Assembly: GCF_001468085.1 (NCBI RefSeq)
Contig: NZ_LNZB01000051.1
Span: 182,583-246,582 of the forward strand
DNA from: Legionella waltersii
GTDB taxonomy: Bacteria; Pseudomonadota; Gammaproteobacteria; Legionellales; Legionellaceae
Length of the DNA stretch: 64,000 nt
Reading direction: 5' to 3'
The notes beneath the pieces were generated by a model. That model was not told the origin of the DNA and ran no database searches. It saw only the letters and a program-made list of their open reading frames with translations. The position numbers and the translations under genes were made by a program. Shown here one piece after another: positions 27,457 through 36,648 of this stretch; positions within the stretch are counted from its first letter, which is position 1; each line of letters begins with the position of its first letter.

Positions 27457-28786
27457 TACGCTTTGCTCCTGGGACTAATTGGGTCACCTCGCTTTCTATG
27501 TTTTGCCAATGCCCATTCGACGTTAATTTTTGCAATGGTGCTACCACAACTGCATTTTGTTGTTGCGTGAAATGGCTAGTGAATTGTGCCCGATGAGTCA
27601 GCTCTGTTGCAGATATCGTGTCCACTTTACCCGTATTTAAATTATGGACTTTAACCGAGTCGGGGAGTACAACACCATATTCTGAAAACACCACGCCAGT
27701 ATGCATTTGATGAGTATTTGCCTGCTCAAACCGCCCAATAACATTGCCATCAGCACCTCGTGCATGTAAACCTAGCGATAAGAAGGCATTTTGAATGGCT
27801 TGCCAATTTTTATACTCCGGATGCTCTCTAACAAATAATTGGTACATCTCAGCACACATTAACATGCCGCCTGGTACCATAAATAACGGTGCTTTGTTGA
27901 TCATAATTCGGCCTTCATCCAACGATTTCATTAACCATTGAATAAATTCAACACCAATAGATTGCTCTTTTTCGCCCACGCTAGCGGGAACACCCCCAGT
28001 AAAGGTAACTGCTCTACCATAGCGACCGCCCTGTTTAGCTCCACTTTTAGCCATAAATTCCAACAAATATCGTTGAATTGCAATCGCATCCGCGCGGATT
28101 AAAATGGCGCCTAAGGTGCCTGCGGAACGATAGTCTTCATTCAAAAGGGCCAACCAAACAGCCAATACCTGTGCATTTGAAGCAATCCAAGCGAAACCGC
28201 TCGCAGGGACCAACGATTTTGCAAGCAATAAATTTAAACGTCGACGAAAATCTACTTCCACTTCTTTCTGGTAATCAAACTCATAATAACTGCCTGCATC
28301 AGCCAGAGGTTCTAATAATGGATTCCATGCGCTTAATAGCATCCCATTTGAATCGTATAAGTTTACGCGGTAATCAACAAATAATTTCCCAATCCCTTGC
28401 AGCATAGCCGCTGAGTATAGAGCATATTGCCATAGTTTTTGTTCTTCAGATAACAAATCTGGCTGCTCTTGGACTGTAAACTCTTTAAATAGGCTCAGCG
28501 CGGCTTCGGTTCTATTTAATGCATAGTCCATTACACCGCCAAGTTGCGAATAATAACTATTGGCCGTTTCTGGAAGATTTTGGCAATAGCGAACCATACT
28601 CTCAACAAGAACAGAACATAAGCTCTCATACCTTGGAGCCTCTAATCCACTTAACTCTTTCATTCTTTTTAATAAACTCTGCCTCTTGTCCTGGGCAAGA
28701 AACTGCTCTGGCATAACCATTTGAGTTAAGTCTTTCAATGACTTGGATTGATTAGACCCCGATTTTTTACGCTGGCGATGAAACAA
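27449..28786 (-). CDS. TraI_2/MobH-like protein with degenerate HD motif
   Basis: A protein of about 445 residues. Residues 40-120 follow the TraI_2 (MobH relaxase N-terminal) pattern: [15 protein letters not shown], then [12 protein letters not shown] where active relatives have HHH..GGLLxHxL, then [20 protein letters not shown] in place of HDIGK, and WNPLLEPL. Metal-binding His/Asp residues are therefore lost. The C-terminal third ([31 protein letters not shown]) resembles the other conserved MobH region. GGAGG five bases before the TTG at 28786 sets the start. No conjugation genes are nearby. The role is unknown; a retained nucleic-acid-binding function is possible. Confidence 0.72.
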   Translation of the reverse strand: MFHRQRKKSGSNQSKSLKDLTQMVMPEQFLAQDKRQSLLKRMKELSGLEAPRYESLCSVLVESMVRYCQNLPETANSYYSQLGGVMDYALNRTEAALSLFKEFTVQEQPDLLSEEQKLWQYALYSAAMLQGIGKLFVDYRVNLYDSNGMLLSAWNPLLEPLADAGSYYEFDYQKEVEVDFRRRLNLLLAKSLVPASGFAWIASNAQVLAVWLALLNEDYRSAGTLGAILIRADAIAIQRYLLEFMAKSGAKQGGRYGRAVTFTGGVPASVGEKEQSIGVEFIQWLMKSLDEGRIMINKAPLFMVPGGMLMCAEMYQLFVREHPEYKNWQAIQNAFLSLGLHARGADGNVIGRFEQANTHQMHTGVVFSEYGVVLPDSVKVHNLNTGKVDTISATELTHRAQFTSHFTQQQNAVVVAPLQKLTSNGHWQNIESEVTQLVPGAKRSV

Positions 28787-28821
28787 AATAACCTCCACAG
28801 ATCCTATCTTATAATTTTACA

Positions 28822-29592
28822 CTAATTGGAAATAAATTTCGCTAGTTGAACATATTCAGACACCGATATTTGCTCCGGTCTTTTGGCCCCATCTATGCCT
28901 AAATCTTGCAGCTGTGAAGCAGATACAAGCCCTTTAAGGTTGTTTATTAAGGTTTTACGCCTCATGGCAAAAGCCTTTGCAACAATTTTTTCTAAGCTCC
29001 TCCAGTCAATTTCCTCGTACGGCGATGACTGAAAAGGGGTTAAGCGAACTACCGCGGAAACGACCTTGGGCTTGGGTTCAAATGCTTCGGGTGGCACATC
29101 AAATAAGTGCTCCACTTCGCAATGAAATTGCAAGATGACACTTAAACGCCCGTAATCTTTAGTTCCCGGAGTTGCGGCCATGCGCTCAACCACTTCTTTT
29201 TGCAACATAAAATGCATATCATCGATGGATGAGATGTACTGAAGTAAATGGATAAGTAATGGGGTAGAAATATTATAAGGAAGGTTGCCTACTACCCTTA
29301 AATGCTGACCAAAACTACTGTAATCAATAGTTAAAGCATCCGCTGAAATCAGATGCAATTTGTTTTTGGCATTCTCTAAATGCCCCAAATACTCATACAA
29401 GTCTCGATCAATCTCTATCGCATTCAATGTATCTACGGCATTCAGTAATGGCTTTGTTAAAGCACCCATGCCAGGCCCGATTTCTAGCATATTATCTTGT
29501 TTCAATGGATGAATAGCTTGAATAATTTGATGAATAATAGGTTGGCTGCTTAAAAAGTTTTGTCCAAACCTTTTACGTGGGTTGTGCTTCAA
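28822..29592 (-). CDS. rsmA: 16S rRNA dimethyladenosine transferase RsmA (KsgA)
   Basis: RsmA dimethylates A1518 and A1519 of 16S rRNA and acts as a late checkpoint in small-subunit assembly. The 256-residue product has the N-terminal [11 protein letters not shown] motif [10 protein letters not shown], the acidic ISADAL, catalytic NLPYNIST and the C-terminal [12 protein letters not shown]. The TTG start is preceded by GGTGAG. The gene heads the rsmA-(TraI_2-like)-apaH operon and is divergent from panD. Confidence 0.96.
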   Translation of the reverse strand: MKHNPRKRFGQNFLSSQPIIHQIIQAIHPLKQDNMLEIGPGMGALTKPLLNAVDTLNAIEIDRDLYEYLGHLENAKNKLHLISADALTIDYSSFGQHLRVVGNLPYNISTPLLIHLLQYISSIDDMHFMLQKEVVERMAATPGTKDYGRLSVILQFHCEVEHLFDVPPEAFEPKPKVVSAVVRLTPFQSSPYEEIDWRSLEKIVAKAFAMRRKTLINNLKGLVSASQLQDLGIDGAKRPEQISVSEYVQLAKFISN

Positions 29593-29658
29593 TCTTTATC
29601 TCACCCTTTAAAGAGTAAATCGCCAATTATATCTTGATTAGTCAATGATTACTAATTT

Positions 29659-29682
29659 AGAAAATGATCTAGATCATTTTCT
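29659..29682. promoter_or_regulatory. 24-base perfect palindrome, FNR/Anr-like, between rsmA and panD
   Basis: AGAAAATGATCTAGATCATTTTCT is a perfect 24-base inverted repeat in the 161-base space between two divergent genes. Its centre ATGAT-CTAG-ATCAT differs from the FNR/Anr consensus TTGAT-N4-ATCAA only at the outermost base of each half. A possible panD -10 (TAAAAT, 29694-29699) would place it over the -35 region. Confidence 0.55.
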
Positions 29683-29753
29683 TTAATTTGGGGTAAAATT
29701 CAAGCACAGTGGCCAAGGTCGATGGGCAGTTTTCGTATTTTAGGAATAACTCA

Positions 29754-30155
29754 ATGTCGTTTAGAAAAATGTTAAAATCAAAAATTCATCGTGCTTGCGT
29801 AACGCAGGCTGATTTGGAATATGAAGGCAGTATTACTATATCCCCAGAACTTCTTAAAGCGGCAGATATACTACCTTATGAATCTGTCAACGTTTGGAAT
29901 GTTACCGCTGGGACTCGATTCGAAACCTATGCCATCACTGGTGAAAAAGGTTCTACAGATATTTGCGTGAATGGTGCTGCTGCGCATCTAGTCACTCCAG
30001 GAGACCTTGTCATCATTGCTTCTTTCTTCCAACTACAGGAAGAAGAATGCCAAAACCATGAGCCTATCGTTCTCTTTGTTGATCAATTCAATCGCCTGAA
30101 AGAAATAAGACCAGAACGAGTAGGTGTCAAAGGAAAAGAAGCTGCATCTGCTTAG
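29754..30155 (+). CDS. panD: aspartate 1-decarboxylase PanD (precursor)
   Basis: PanD makes beta-alanine for pantothenate and coenzyme A. The 133-residue proenzyme begins [20 protein letters not shown] and self-cleaves at the Gly-Ser bond in YEGSITI to create the pyruvoyl cofactor. The segments [17 protein letters not shown] and [19 protein letters not shown] match the family. The ATG at 29754 has AGGA ten bases upstream; an earlier GTG at 29709 is rejected by family alignment. No panB or panC is visible nearby. Confidence 0.95.
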   Translation: MSFRKMLKSKIHRACVTQADLEYEGSITISPELLKAADILPYESVNVWNVTAGTRFETYAITGEKGSTDICVNGAAAHLVTPGDLVIIASFFQLQEEECQNHEPIVLFVDQFNRLKEIRPERVGVKGKEAASA

Positions 30156-30205
30156 TGCCCAACGTCTAAGAATGAGTTAATATAAGTTTAACCGTCTTAA
30201 TCCTA

Positions 30206-30904
30206 ATGGATTCTATGTTAGTTCATCTGATTGAAATACGACGTCGTGCCATTTTCACATTAATGTGGTTTGGTGGCTTGTTTTTAGTGTTTTTTTTCAT
30301 TGCGGGTGATCTATTTCATGCTCTGGTAAAGCCTTTACTGAACTCACTACCCAATCATGAGGGCTTAGTGGCAACACAAATTACCTCTCCTTTGTTCACC
30401 CCCTTAAAACTTGCTGCCAATGGAGCAATGTTACTTACGACCCCATTTGCAATCTTTCAATTATGGCAATTTATTCGCCCAGGGCTGTATAAAGCCGAAC
30501 AACAAAAATTCCGTGGCGCTCTGCTATTAATCCCACTGCTATTTACAATAGGCGCGCTTTTTTGCTTCTATTTAGTGCTTCCCTATATGTTTCAATTTTT
30601 TGCTAAAGCGCTTCCTGAGGGTGTACGCTATATGCCAGACATGACCTATGCCCTGGACTTTATAACGCATATGTTGATTGTGTTCGGATTGTCTTTTCAA
30701 GTGCCTTTAGTCTGCGTAACACTCGTCAAAACTCAACTTGTAGATGTAACTACCCTAAAAAAGATCAGGCCCTATGTTATCGTGGGCGCATTTATAGTTG
30801 GTATGCTACTTACCCCTCCCGATGTTTTTTCTCAAATCACGTTGGCTCTGCCTTTATGTTTATTGTATGAGACAGGGATTCTATTGGCGGTTTATTTGCT
30901 TTAA
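30206..30904 (+). CDS. tatC: twin-arginine translocase subunit TatC
   Basis: TatC is the inner-membrane receptor for twin-arginine signal peptides. The 232-residue product has six hydrophobic spans, the N-terminal HLIEIRRR motif, SPLFTPLKLA, FQLWQFIRPGLYKAEQ with the conserved Pro and Glu, and TPPDVFSQ. The C-terminus is at the short end of the family range. It stands alone, 50 bases after panD and about 12.6 kb from tatAB. Confidence 0.95.
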   Translation: MDSMLVHLIEIRRRAIFTLMWFGGLFLVFFFIAGDLFHALVKPLLNSLPNHEGLVATQITSPLFTPLKLAANGAMLLTTPFAIFQLWQFIRPGLYKAEQQKFRGALLLIPLLFTIGALFCFYLVLPYMFQFFAKALPEGVRYMPDMTYALDFITHMLIVFGLSFQVPLVCVTLVKTQLVDVTTLKKIRPYVIVGAFIVGMLLTPPDVFSQITLALPLCLLYETGILLAVYLL

Positions 30905-30923
30905 GGGTTAGTGCTTGAAATTT

Positions 30924-30979
30924 ATCCGCTTCCTCAACCCTCAGGGTTCGTGGCTCGGTTGTATAGGAGCAGGGACGGA
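30924..30979. repeat. degenerate repeat with remnants of both palindromic families
   Basis: TATCCGCTTCCTCAACCCTCAGGGTTCGTGGCTCGG is a diverged GAGCCGCGACCGT-family unit with an inner CAACCCTCAGGGTT palindrome. It is followed by AGGGACGGA, a half of the other REP family. Confidence 0.45.
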
Positions 30980-31060
30980 AACGCACTTACTTAACAAAAC
31001 TCAAGCTAACTCAAAAGCAACCGATATAACCATCAAGATGCTCAATAAAAGGGGCGGATG

Positions 31061-31372
31061 ATGGATAAAATGGCTAAATTTAATATTGGTGACATAGTTC
31101 TTCACAAACGCATACGATATAGAGCAATTATCGTGGATGTTGACCCTATATTCCAAGCATCAGGAAAATACAACCCTCAAGCACCCCAACATGAATTTGC
31201 TACACGCAACCCTTGGTATCGTCTATTGGTCGATGATAGTTCTCAAATCACCTACGTAGAAGAGTGCATGTTAATCCCTGACTCCAGTCATGAACCAATT
31301 AACAATCCAAATATTAGGTCTTATCTAAAAGAAAAAGAGGGGAATTTCCAAACCACAAAAAAATGCCACTAG
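31061..31372 (+). CDS. hspQ: heat-shock protein HspQ (YccV-like, hemimethylated DNA-binding family)
   Basis: HspQ is a small beta-rich protein that in enterobacteria acts as a Lon specificity factor and was also described as binding hemimethylated oriC DNA. The product (about 103 residues) shows FNIGDIVLHKRIRYRAIIVDVDP, PWYRLLVDD and ITYVEECML, the full core of the family, with an extra tail of about 25 residues. Three close ATGs are possible (31058, 31061, 31070); spacing from AAAAGGGG favours 31061. Confidence 0.88.
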   Translation: MDKMAKFNIGDIVLHKRIRYRAIIVDVDPIFQASGKYNPQAPQHEFATRNPWYRLLVDDSSQITYVEECMLIPDSSHEPINNPNIRSYLKEKEGNFQTTKKCH

Positions 31373-31494
31373 AATTTGTCGCACAAACCTCATTTTGATC
31401 GACAGAAACAAAGAACCTTGTCGTTCAACAAATGAGTTGGGGCTCAACACGCTGTAAATTCAGGTGGGGTCTTATCCCCACATCGTTGACACAG

Positions 31495-31689
31495 CTATGT
31501 GGTTCTTACCATTAATATCAATAGTGCAACAAACGCAATCAATACAACTGCTAATAGCCCCATTGTCAGGAAGCTTTTGCTCATGTTTTCTTTACTAAAT
31601 TGACCAGGACTACCTTTGATAAATCGATAGAGGACAAAAATGATCATCCCTGCGCCAATTAGGCCTAGAATTTGATACAACGTTTCCAT
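31495..31689 (-). CDS. small two-span membrane protein
   Basis: A 64-residue protein with two hydrophobic helices (about 5-24 and 41-61) joined by a basic loop (FIKGSPGQFSKENMSK). GGGAG lies eight bases before the ATG, and it begins directly after the flavin-reductase stop, so it is the third gene of the ubiD operon. I do not recognise a characterised family; it may be a small subunit or stabiliser of a membrane enzyme. Confidence 0.7.
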   Translation of the reverse strand: METLYQILGLIGAGMIIFVLYRFIKGSPGQFSKENMSKSFLTMGLLAVVLIAFVALLILMVRTT

Positions 31690-32394
31690 TTATTGACTCC
31701 CTTTGCTTTCAAAGCTAAATGCATCTGAATAAAGGTCCTTTTTTGACACGCCCGATGCAACAAGCACATCACGAACACTATACACCATATCAAAAGGACC
31801 ACTGATCACTATTTGCCAGTCTTTAATGTCTTCTTTATGTCTGGACAGGACTAATGAAGCCAATGAATCATCACCTTGATTAGAACACAATGTAAAATAC
31901 TTAAAATGGCTTACATGAGATTGCCAATTATTTACTTTTTCATCCATGTATAAATCGCTTTGGGACCTAGCTCCCCAGAATAATTCAAAAGGTCTCTTAT
32001 CAGAGCTGGCCAAAAGTTGCTCGATCATTGCTTTAATTGGGGCAAAGCCAGTCCCACCGGCAATAAACAAAATGGGTTTTTCAGGGTGCAAATGATTGAT
32101 GCTGCATTCGCCTATTGGCAGTTTAAGTTGCACCACGCCCTGTTGTTTAATTTGAGCAAACAGTAACTGATTGTACGGATTTGTCTCGCTATGGCGAATA
32201 TGCAACTCGTAGCGATGTGATCCCAGAGGAGCATTGGCAATTGAATAGCTCAACGACTCGTTATTCAACAGAATCTGCAAATACTGTCCTGCCTGATAGT
32301 CAACATAATCAACAGGATCCAAGACTAGCTGTAAAATACTATCCGTCAAAGGGGTCACTTCAACCACTTTTGCCTGAGTTTTTAATTCCTTCAT
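31690..32394 (-). CDS. NAD(P)H-flavin reductase (Fre/LuxG-like)
   Basis: A 234-residue oxidoreductase of the ferredoxin-NADP reductase superfamily. YQAGQYLQI and LSYSIANAP form the flavin-binding site, [20 protein letters not shown] the pyridine-nucleotide site and [14 protein letters not shown] the C-terminal motif. It has no iron-sulfur domain. The ATG at 32394 overlaps the ubiD stop as ATGA. Fre-type enzymes supply reduced FMN, so the pairing with ubiD, which needs prenylated FMN, makes functional sense; this link is inference. Confidence 0.92.
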   Translation of the reverse strand: MKELKTQAKVVEVTPLTDSILQLVLDPVDYVDYQAGQYLQILLNNESLSYSIANAPLGSHRYELHIRHSETNPYNQLLFAQIKQQGVVQLKLPIGECSINHLHPEKPILFIAGGTGFAPIKAMIEQLLASSDKRPFELFWGARSQSDLYMDEKVNNWQSHVSHFKYFTLCSNQGDDSLASLVLSRHKEDIKDWQIVISGPFDMVYSVRDVLVASGVSKKDLYSDAFSFESKGSQ

Positions 32395-33860
32395 GCGTCT
32401 AATCCTAGCAAGGACCAATATCCATTCACTTTTTTAAGGATTTCCTCATCCATTTCAATAGGTCGACCCCATTCTCTTTGCGTTTCTCCAGGCCATTTAC
32501 TGGTTGCATCCAGGCCCATTTTTGAACCTAAGCCAGACACAGGGGAAGCAAAATCTAAATAGTCAATGGGGGTATTTTCCACCATGACAGTATCTCGTGA
32601 CGGATCCATGCGAGTGGTTATTGCCCAGATCACATCTTGCCAATTCCTTGCATCCACATCGTCGTCGCAAACGATAACAAATTTAGTGTACATGAACTGT
32701 CTCAAGAAAGACCAAACAGCCATCATGATCCGTTTTGCATGACCCGGGTATTGTTTCTTCATAGTAACTACCGCTAAGCGATAAGAGCATCCCTCAGGTG
32801 GTAAATAAAAATCCACAATTTCAGGAAACTGCTTTTGCAACAAGGGTATAAAGACTTCATTTAAAGCAAGCCCCAAAATCGCTGGCTCATCGGGTGGTCT
32901 ACCAGTATACGTACTGTGGTAAATTGGTTTGTCTCGATGAGTCATTCGTTGGACAGTAAAGACGGGAAAGGATTGCACCTCATTGTAATACCCTGTGTGA
33001 TCGCCATAAGGCCCTTCAGGTGCCTCTACGCCGGGTTCTAAGTAGCCCTCTAAAATGATTTCCGCACTGGCTGGTACATGCAGTTCATTTCCTAAACATT
33101 GAGTTAGGCGAGTTCGTTGTCCTCTTAATAAGCCTGCAAAAGCATATTCGGATAAAGTATCAGGTATTGGTGTAACGGCTGCTAAGATGGTTGCAGGATC
33201 TGCACCCAAAGTAACCGCAATTGGGAAGCGTTCACCTGGATAGGCTTGTTGCCAGGCTTGATAATCTAAAGCTCCCCCTCGATGAGATAACCATCGCATA
33301 ATCAATTGATTTTTATTTAAGAGTTGCTGGCGATAAATTCCCATGTTCTCACGAGTTTGATTCGGACCTTTGGTGGTCACTAATCCCCAAGTAATTAAAG
33401 GGGCAACATCCCCGGGCCAGCACGTTTGAATGGGAAGAAGCGTTAAATCAACCTCTTCATGCTCCCAAACATGAGTTTGACACTCCGCCCCACTGACGTA
33501 TTTAGGAGCCATATTTAATGCTTGCTTTAATAAGGGTAGTTTACTGAAAGCATCCTTAATTCCTTTCGGTGGCTCTGGCTCTTTTAAAGCAGCTAAAAGC
33601 AATCCTATTTCTCGCAATGCTGCTATCGATTCCTCACCCATCCCCATTGCTACGCGCTCTACTGTACCAAATAAATTGGTTAGTACAGGCATCTCGTAAT
33701 TCGGGGTATTTGTGAATAGTAATGCAGGTCCGCCGGAACGAAGCACTTTATCGCTTACAACTGTCATTTCGAGGGAAGGGGATACTGGGTAGTCTATTCG
33801 CTTGAGTAAATTGCGAGACTCTAATTGGTCTATAAAATCTCTGAGATCGGAATACTTCAT
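32391..33860 (-). CDS. ubiD: 4-hydroxy-3-polyprenylbenzoate decarboxylase UbiD
   Basis: UbiD decarboxylates 4-hydroxy-3-polyprenylbenzoate in ubiquinone synthesis using prenylated FMN. The 489-residue product is typical in length. It contains [10 protein letters not shown] at the N-terminus, the ligand segment [24 protein letters not shown] (as GIYRQQLL and RWLSHRGGA), [13 protein letters not shown] and [19 protein letters not shown], all family hallmarks. It is first in an operon with the flavin reductase and a small membrane protein. ubiX is not in the window. Confidence 0.96.
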   Translation of the reverse strand: MKYSDLRDFIDQLESRNLLKRIDYPVSPSLEMTVVSDKVLRSGGPALLFTNTPNYEMPVLTNLFGTVERVAMGMGEESIAALREIGLLLAALKEPEPPKGIKDAFSKLPLLKQALNMAPKYVSGAECQTHVWEHEEVDLTLLPIQTCWPGDVAPLITWGLVTTKGPNQTRENMGIYRQQLLNKNQLIMRWLSHRGGALDYQAWQQAYPGERFPIAVTLGADPATILAAVTPIPDTLSEYAFAGLLRGQRTRLTQCLGNELHVPASAEIILEGYLEPGVEAPEGPYGDHTGYYNEVQSFPVFTVQRMTHRDKPIYHSTYTGRPPDEPAILGLALNEVFIPLLQKQFPEIVDFYLPPEGCSYRLAVVTMKKQYPGHAKRIMMAVWSFLRQFMYTKFVIVCDDDVDARNWQDVIWAITTRMDPSRDTVMVENTPIDYLDFASPVSGLGSKMGLDATSKWPGETQREWGRPIEMDEEILKKVNGYWSLLGLDA

Positions 33861-33894
33861 CGATAATTCTTCTCGCTTTTTATAGATGTTACTA

Positions 33895-33970
33895 TTGATC
33901 CGAGCCGCGACCGTGAGAGAGCGGAGTTTTCTGTATCTATTTTCAGCTTGCTTACACGCGCGGCTCGTAT
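33895..33970. repeat. GAGCCGCGACCGT-family inverted repeat
   Basis: GATCCGAGCCGCGACCGTGAGAGAGCGGA on the left and CTTGCTTACACGCGCGGCTCG on the right lie in opposite orientation between rho and ubiD. The right arm resembles the GCGCGCG variant seen at 41580 and 61745 more than its own left arm. Confidence 0.6.
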
Positions 33971-33990
33971 GTTTATCCTTTATCTATGAA

Positions 33991-35253
33991 TTACTCTTGC
34001 CTTTTCATGGCATCAAAAAACTCGGCATTGGTCTTATGATTTTTCATTCGCTCCAATAAGAACTCGATGGCATCACACTCATCCATAGACTGTAGAATCT
34101 TACGTAATATCCAAGTACGTTGTAATTCTTCAGGACTTAATAGGAGATCTTCACGACGGGTTCCAGAACGATTGATATTAATGGCAGGGAACACTCGTCG
34201 CTCAGCAATATTTCGACTCAAATGAATTTCCATATTACCGGTACCCTTGAATTCTTCATAGATAACCTCATCCATTTTAGAACCCGTATCAACTAAGGCT
34301 GTAGCAATAATTGTTAGGCTACCGCCTTCTTCAATATTTCGTGCTGCTCCGTATAATCTCTTAGGTCTTTGCAAAGCATTTGCATCCACACCGCCTGTGA
34401 GTACTTTACCTGAAGCAGGTACTACCGTGTTGTAAGCTCTTGCTAAGCGAGTGATCGAATCCAATAGAATAACCACATCTCGCTTGTGCTCTACTAAACG
34501 TTTTGCCTTTTCAATGACCATTTCAGCAACTTGAACATGGCGGTTAGCAGGTTCATCAAAGGTACTAGCAACCACCTCTCCTTTTACAGAGCGCTGCATC
34601 TCGGTCACTTCTTCCGGACGTTCGTCAATAAGAAGAACAATTAGATAACACTCAGGATAATTTTTTTCTATAGAGCGGGCTATGTTTTGCAGCATTAAGG
34701 TTTTACCAGCCTTCGGAGGAGATACAATCAATCCTCGCTGTCCTCGACCAAATGGAGCACAAAGATCAACTACCCTAGCGGTTAAATCTTCCGTACTACC
34801 ATTTCCTTGCTCCATCACCAAGCGCTCTGTTGCAAACAAGGGTGTTAAGTTCTCAAATAAAATCTTACGCTTAGCACTGTCTGGGGTGTCGTAGTTTATC
34901 TGATCAACCTTTAGTAGAGCAAAATAACGCTCACTGTCTTTGGGAGGACGTATTTTCCCAGAAATGGTATCACCAGAACGAAGCCCAAAGCGTCTAATTT
35001 GGCTGGGTGAAACGTAAATGTCGTCTGGTCCTGCCAAATAAGATCCATCGGCCGAGCGCAGAAAACCAAAGCCATCAGTTAATACTTCTAAAACACCATC
35101 GCCATGAATGTCTTCACCCTTTAAGGCATGGGCTTTAAGAATTGCGAAAATGATGTCCTGCTTACGCATTCTGGAGGTATTTTCTACACCCATCTCTTGT
35201 GCAATGTTAACGAGATCGGCAATAGGTAATTGCTTAAGTTCACTAAGATTCAT
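33991..35253 (-). CDS. rho: transcription termination factor Rho
   Basis: Rho is the hexameric RNA helicase that ends untranslated transcripts. The 420-residue product starts [15 protein letters not shown], with the RNA-binding segment [14 protein letters not shown], Walker [12 protein letters not shown], Walker [17 protein letters not shown] and the R-loop region [20 protein letters not shown]. Length and start match E. coli Rho; an upstream start at 35262 is unlikely. It lies downstream of trxA with a leader of about 200 bases containing two stem-loops. Confidence 0.97.
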   Translation of the reverse strand: MNLSELKQLPIADLVNIAQEMGVENTSRMRKQDIIFAILKAHALKGEDIHGDGVLEVLTDGFGFLRSADGSYLAGPDDIYVSPSQIRRFGLRSGDTISGKIRPPKDSERYFALLKVDQINYDTPDSAKRKILFENLTPLFATERLVMEQGNGSTEDLTARVVDLCAPFGRGQRGLIVSPPKAGKTLMLQNIARSIEKNYPECYLIVLLIDERPEEVTEMQRSVKGEVVASTFDEPANRHVQVAEMVIEKAKRLVEHKRDVVILLDSITRLARAYNTVVPASGKVLTGGVDANALQRPKRLYGAARNIEEGGSLTIIATALVDTGSKMDEVIYEEFKGTGNMEIHLSRNIAERRVFPAININRSGTRREDLLLSPEELQRTWILRKILQSMDECDAIEFLLERMKNHKTNAEFFDAMKRQE

Positions 35254-35317
35254 ACTTCTCACTTGATTTATTGTTTAAACGAATTGAATATCCGAAGAAA
35301 AATTAAGTTAGGGAATA

Positions 35318-35372
35318 GCAGCTAAGGAATCTGCTGCCTATGTGGTATCCTTGATTTAAAGTATACCACATA
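35318..35372. promoter_or_regulatory. two stem-loops in the trxA-rho intergenic leader
   Basis: GCAGC at 35318-35322 pairs with GCTGC at 35333-35337, and TATGTGGTAT at 35339-35348 pairs perfectly with ATACCACATA at 35363-35372. TATTTTTT follows on the plus strand, but no plus-strand gene ends here. On the minus strand the structures sit in the rho leader or the trxA 3' region. Rho leaders are autoregulated in E. coli; a similar role is possible here. Confidence 0.4.
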
Positions 35373-35459
35373 TTTTTTAAAAGGCTACCACAGCTTTATA
35401 TCAAGATCCAATAGTTTTATACTAAAAAATAAAGATATTTTTGGGAACCTTGTTTGTGA

Positions 35460-35786
35460 TTACAAATGGCTTTCAACAAAAGCACTTAGTTGCGATTTTG
35501 ATAATAGCCCCATTTTTACGGCCTCCACTTGCCCATTTTTGAAAATCATCAATGTTGGAATACTCATTACTCCAAATTTTGATGGAGTTTGAGGATTTTC
35601 ATCAATATTGATTTTTGCAAACGTAATATCCTTACCATGAGCAGCAGCTACCTCTTCAAGAATGGGTGTTAGCGCGCGACAGGGACCACACCACTCAGCC
35701 CAGAAATCGATTAATACAGGCTTTGTTGATTTAACAACGTCTTGTTCAAAGCTTGCATCCGTTACTGTTTTAATATGATCACTCAT
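35460..35786 (-). CDS. trxA: thioredoxin TrxA
   Basis: A 108-residue cytoplasmic thioredoxin with the active site WAEWCGPCRAL near residue 30, KINIDENPQTPSKFGV with the usual DENP turn, and the cis-proline segment SIPTLMIFKNG. It reduces protein disulfides with electrons from thioredoxin reductase. The trxA-rho order is shared with E. coli. The minus-strand promoter lies between it and rsmE. Confidence 0.96.
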   Translation of the reverse strand: MSDHIKTVTDASFEQDVVKSTKPVLIDFWAEWCGPCRALTPILEEVAAAHGKDITFAKINIDENPQTPSKFGVMSIPTLMIFKNGQVEAVKMGLLSKSQLSAFVESHL

Positions 35787-35822
35787 GAATTAACCTCTGT
35801 TATTAAAAATGAATTCAATTAA

Positions 35823-36551
35823 TTATAAATCACCCGCTACAGCTTGCAACACAGTTAATGCGGTAATTGCTGCAGTTTCTGTTCTTAAAATTCTTGGACC
35901 TAATGATAAAGGTAAAAACCCATGCCCACTGGCTTGCTTCACTTCTTCTTCACTCAAACCACCTTCAGGACCTATCAGCAAAGCAATATCCTGATGACTG
36001 AACGTATAGTCCCGCCACGTTTTACGTTCATTAGGATGTAAAACCAATTTTAACTTCGCTGAGGATTCTTTCAGAAATCGCTCCAGACTCATTGGAAATT
36101 GCACTTCTGGCACTCTGTTTCTACCGCACTGTTCACACGCACTGATAATAATGTTTTGCCATTGCTGCATTTTTTTCATCATTCTATCATGATCCAGCTT
36201 CACTTGGCATCGTTCAGTGATTATAGGAGTAATACAGGCAACCCCTAACTCCACCGCTTTTTGCATCACCATCTCCATTCGATCGCCTTTTGAAATTGCT
36301 TGTGCCAAGTGAATCAGGAGCGGAGACTCTCTATTTGCCTCTTTAGCCTCCCCTATAGTGACAAAAACCTGTTTCTTTTTCACCTGTTGAATTACGGCCT
36401 CGAATTCTTGATTATTTCCTGAAAACAAAGTCAATTTTGATCCTGGCTGCATTCGTAAAACGACTGCGACATGCTGTCCGGCCTCACTGGATAATTCGAT
36501 CACTTGGCCTGATTGATAATCACCGGCTTGATAGATTCTAACTTCTCGCAC
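35823..36551 (-). CDS. rsmE: 16S rRNA (uracil-1498 N3)-methyltransferase RsmE
   Basis: RsmE is a SPOUT-class enzyme that methylates N3 of U1498 in 16S rRNA. The product (about 242 residues) has the N-terminal PUA-like part (VVLRMQPGSKLTLFSGN), ISKGDRMEMVMQKAVELGV, ITERCQVKL and the knot motif LLIGPEGGLSEEEV with LGPRILRTETAAITAL. The GTG at 36551 aligns with the family start; the ORF opens at a GTG three codons earlier. It is divergent from fumC, about 97 bases away. Confidence 0.95.
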   Translation of the reverse strand: MREVRIYQAGDYQSGQVIELSSEAGQHVAVVLRMQPGSKLTLFSGNNQEFEAVIQQVKKKQVFVTIGEAKEANRESPLLIHLAQAISKGDRMEMVMQKAVELGVACITPIITERCQVKLDHDRMMKKMQQWQNIIISACEQCGRNRVPEVQFPMSLERFLKESSAKLKLVLHPNERKTWRDYTFSHQDIALLIGPEGGLSEEEVKQASGHGFLPLSLGPRILRTETAAITALTVLQAVAGDL

Positions 36552-36648
36552 TGCTTTCACCTTCTATTGAATACCATAAAATGACGTTTGAGCGTCTGCT
36601 ATGCTAGAATTCAAATTTGACCTATTTTTTATAAGGAACGCAAGCAAA

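Noticed and set aside
35339-35378. Plus-strand intrinsic terminator (hairpin plus T6)
   Set aside because: It has the shape of a terminator, but no plus-strand gene ends nearby; it is listed as leader structure instead.
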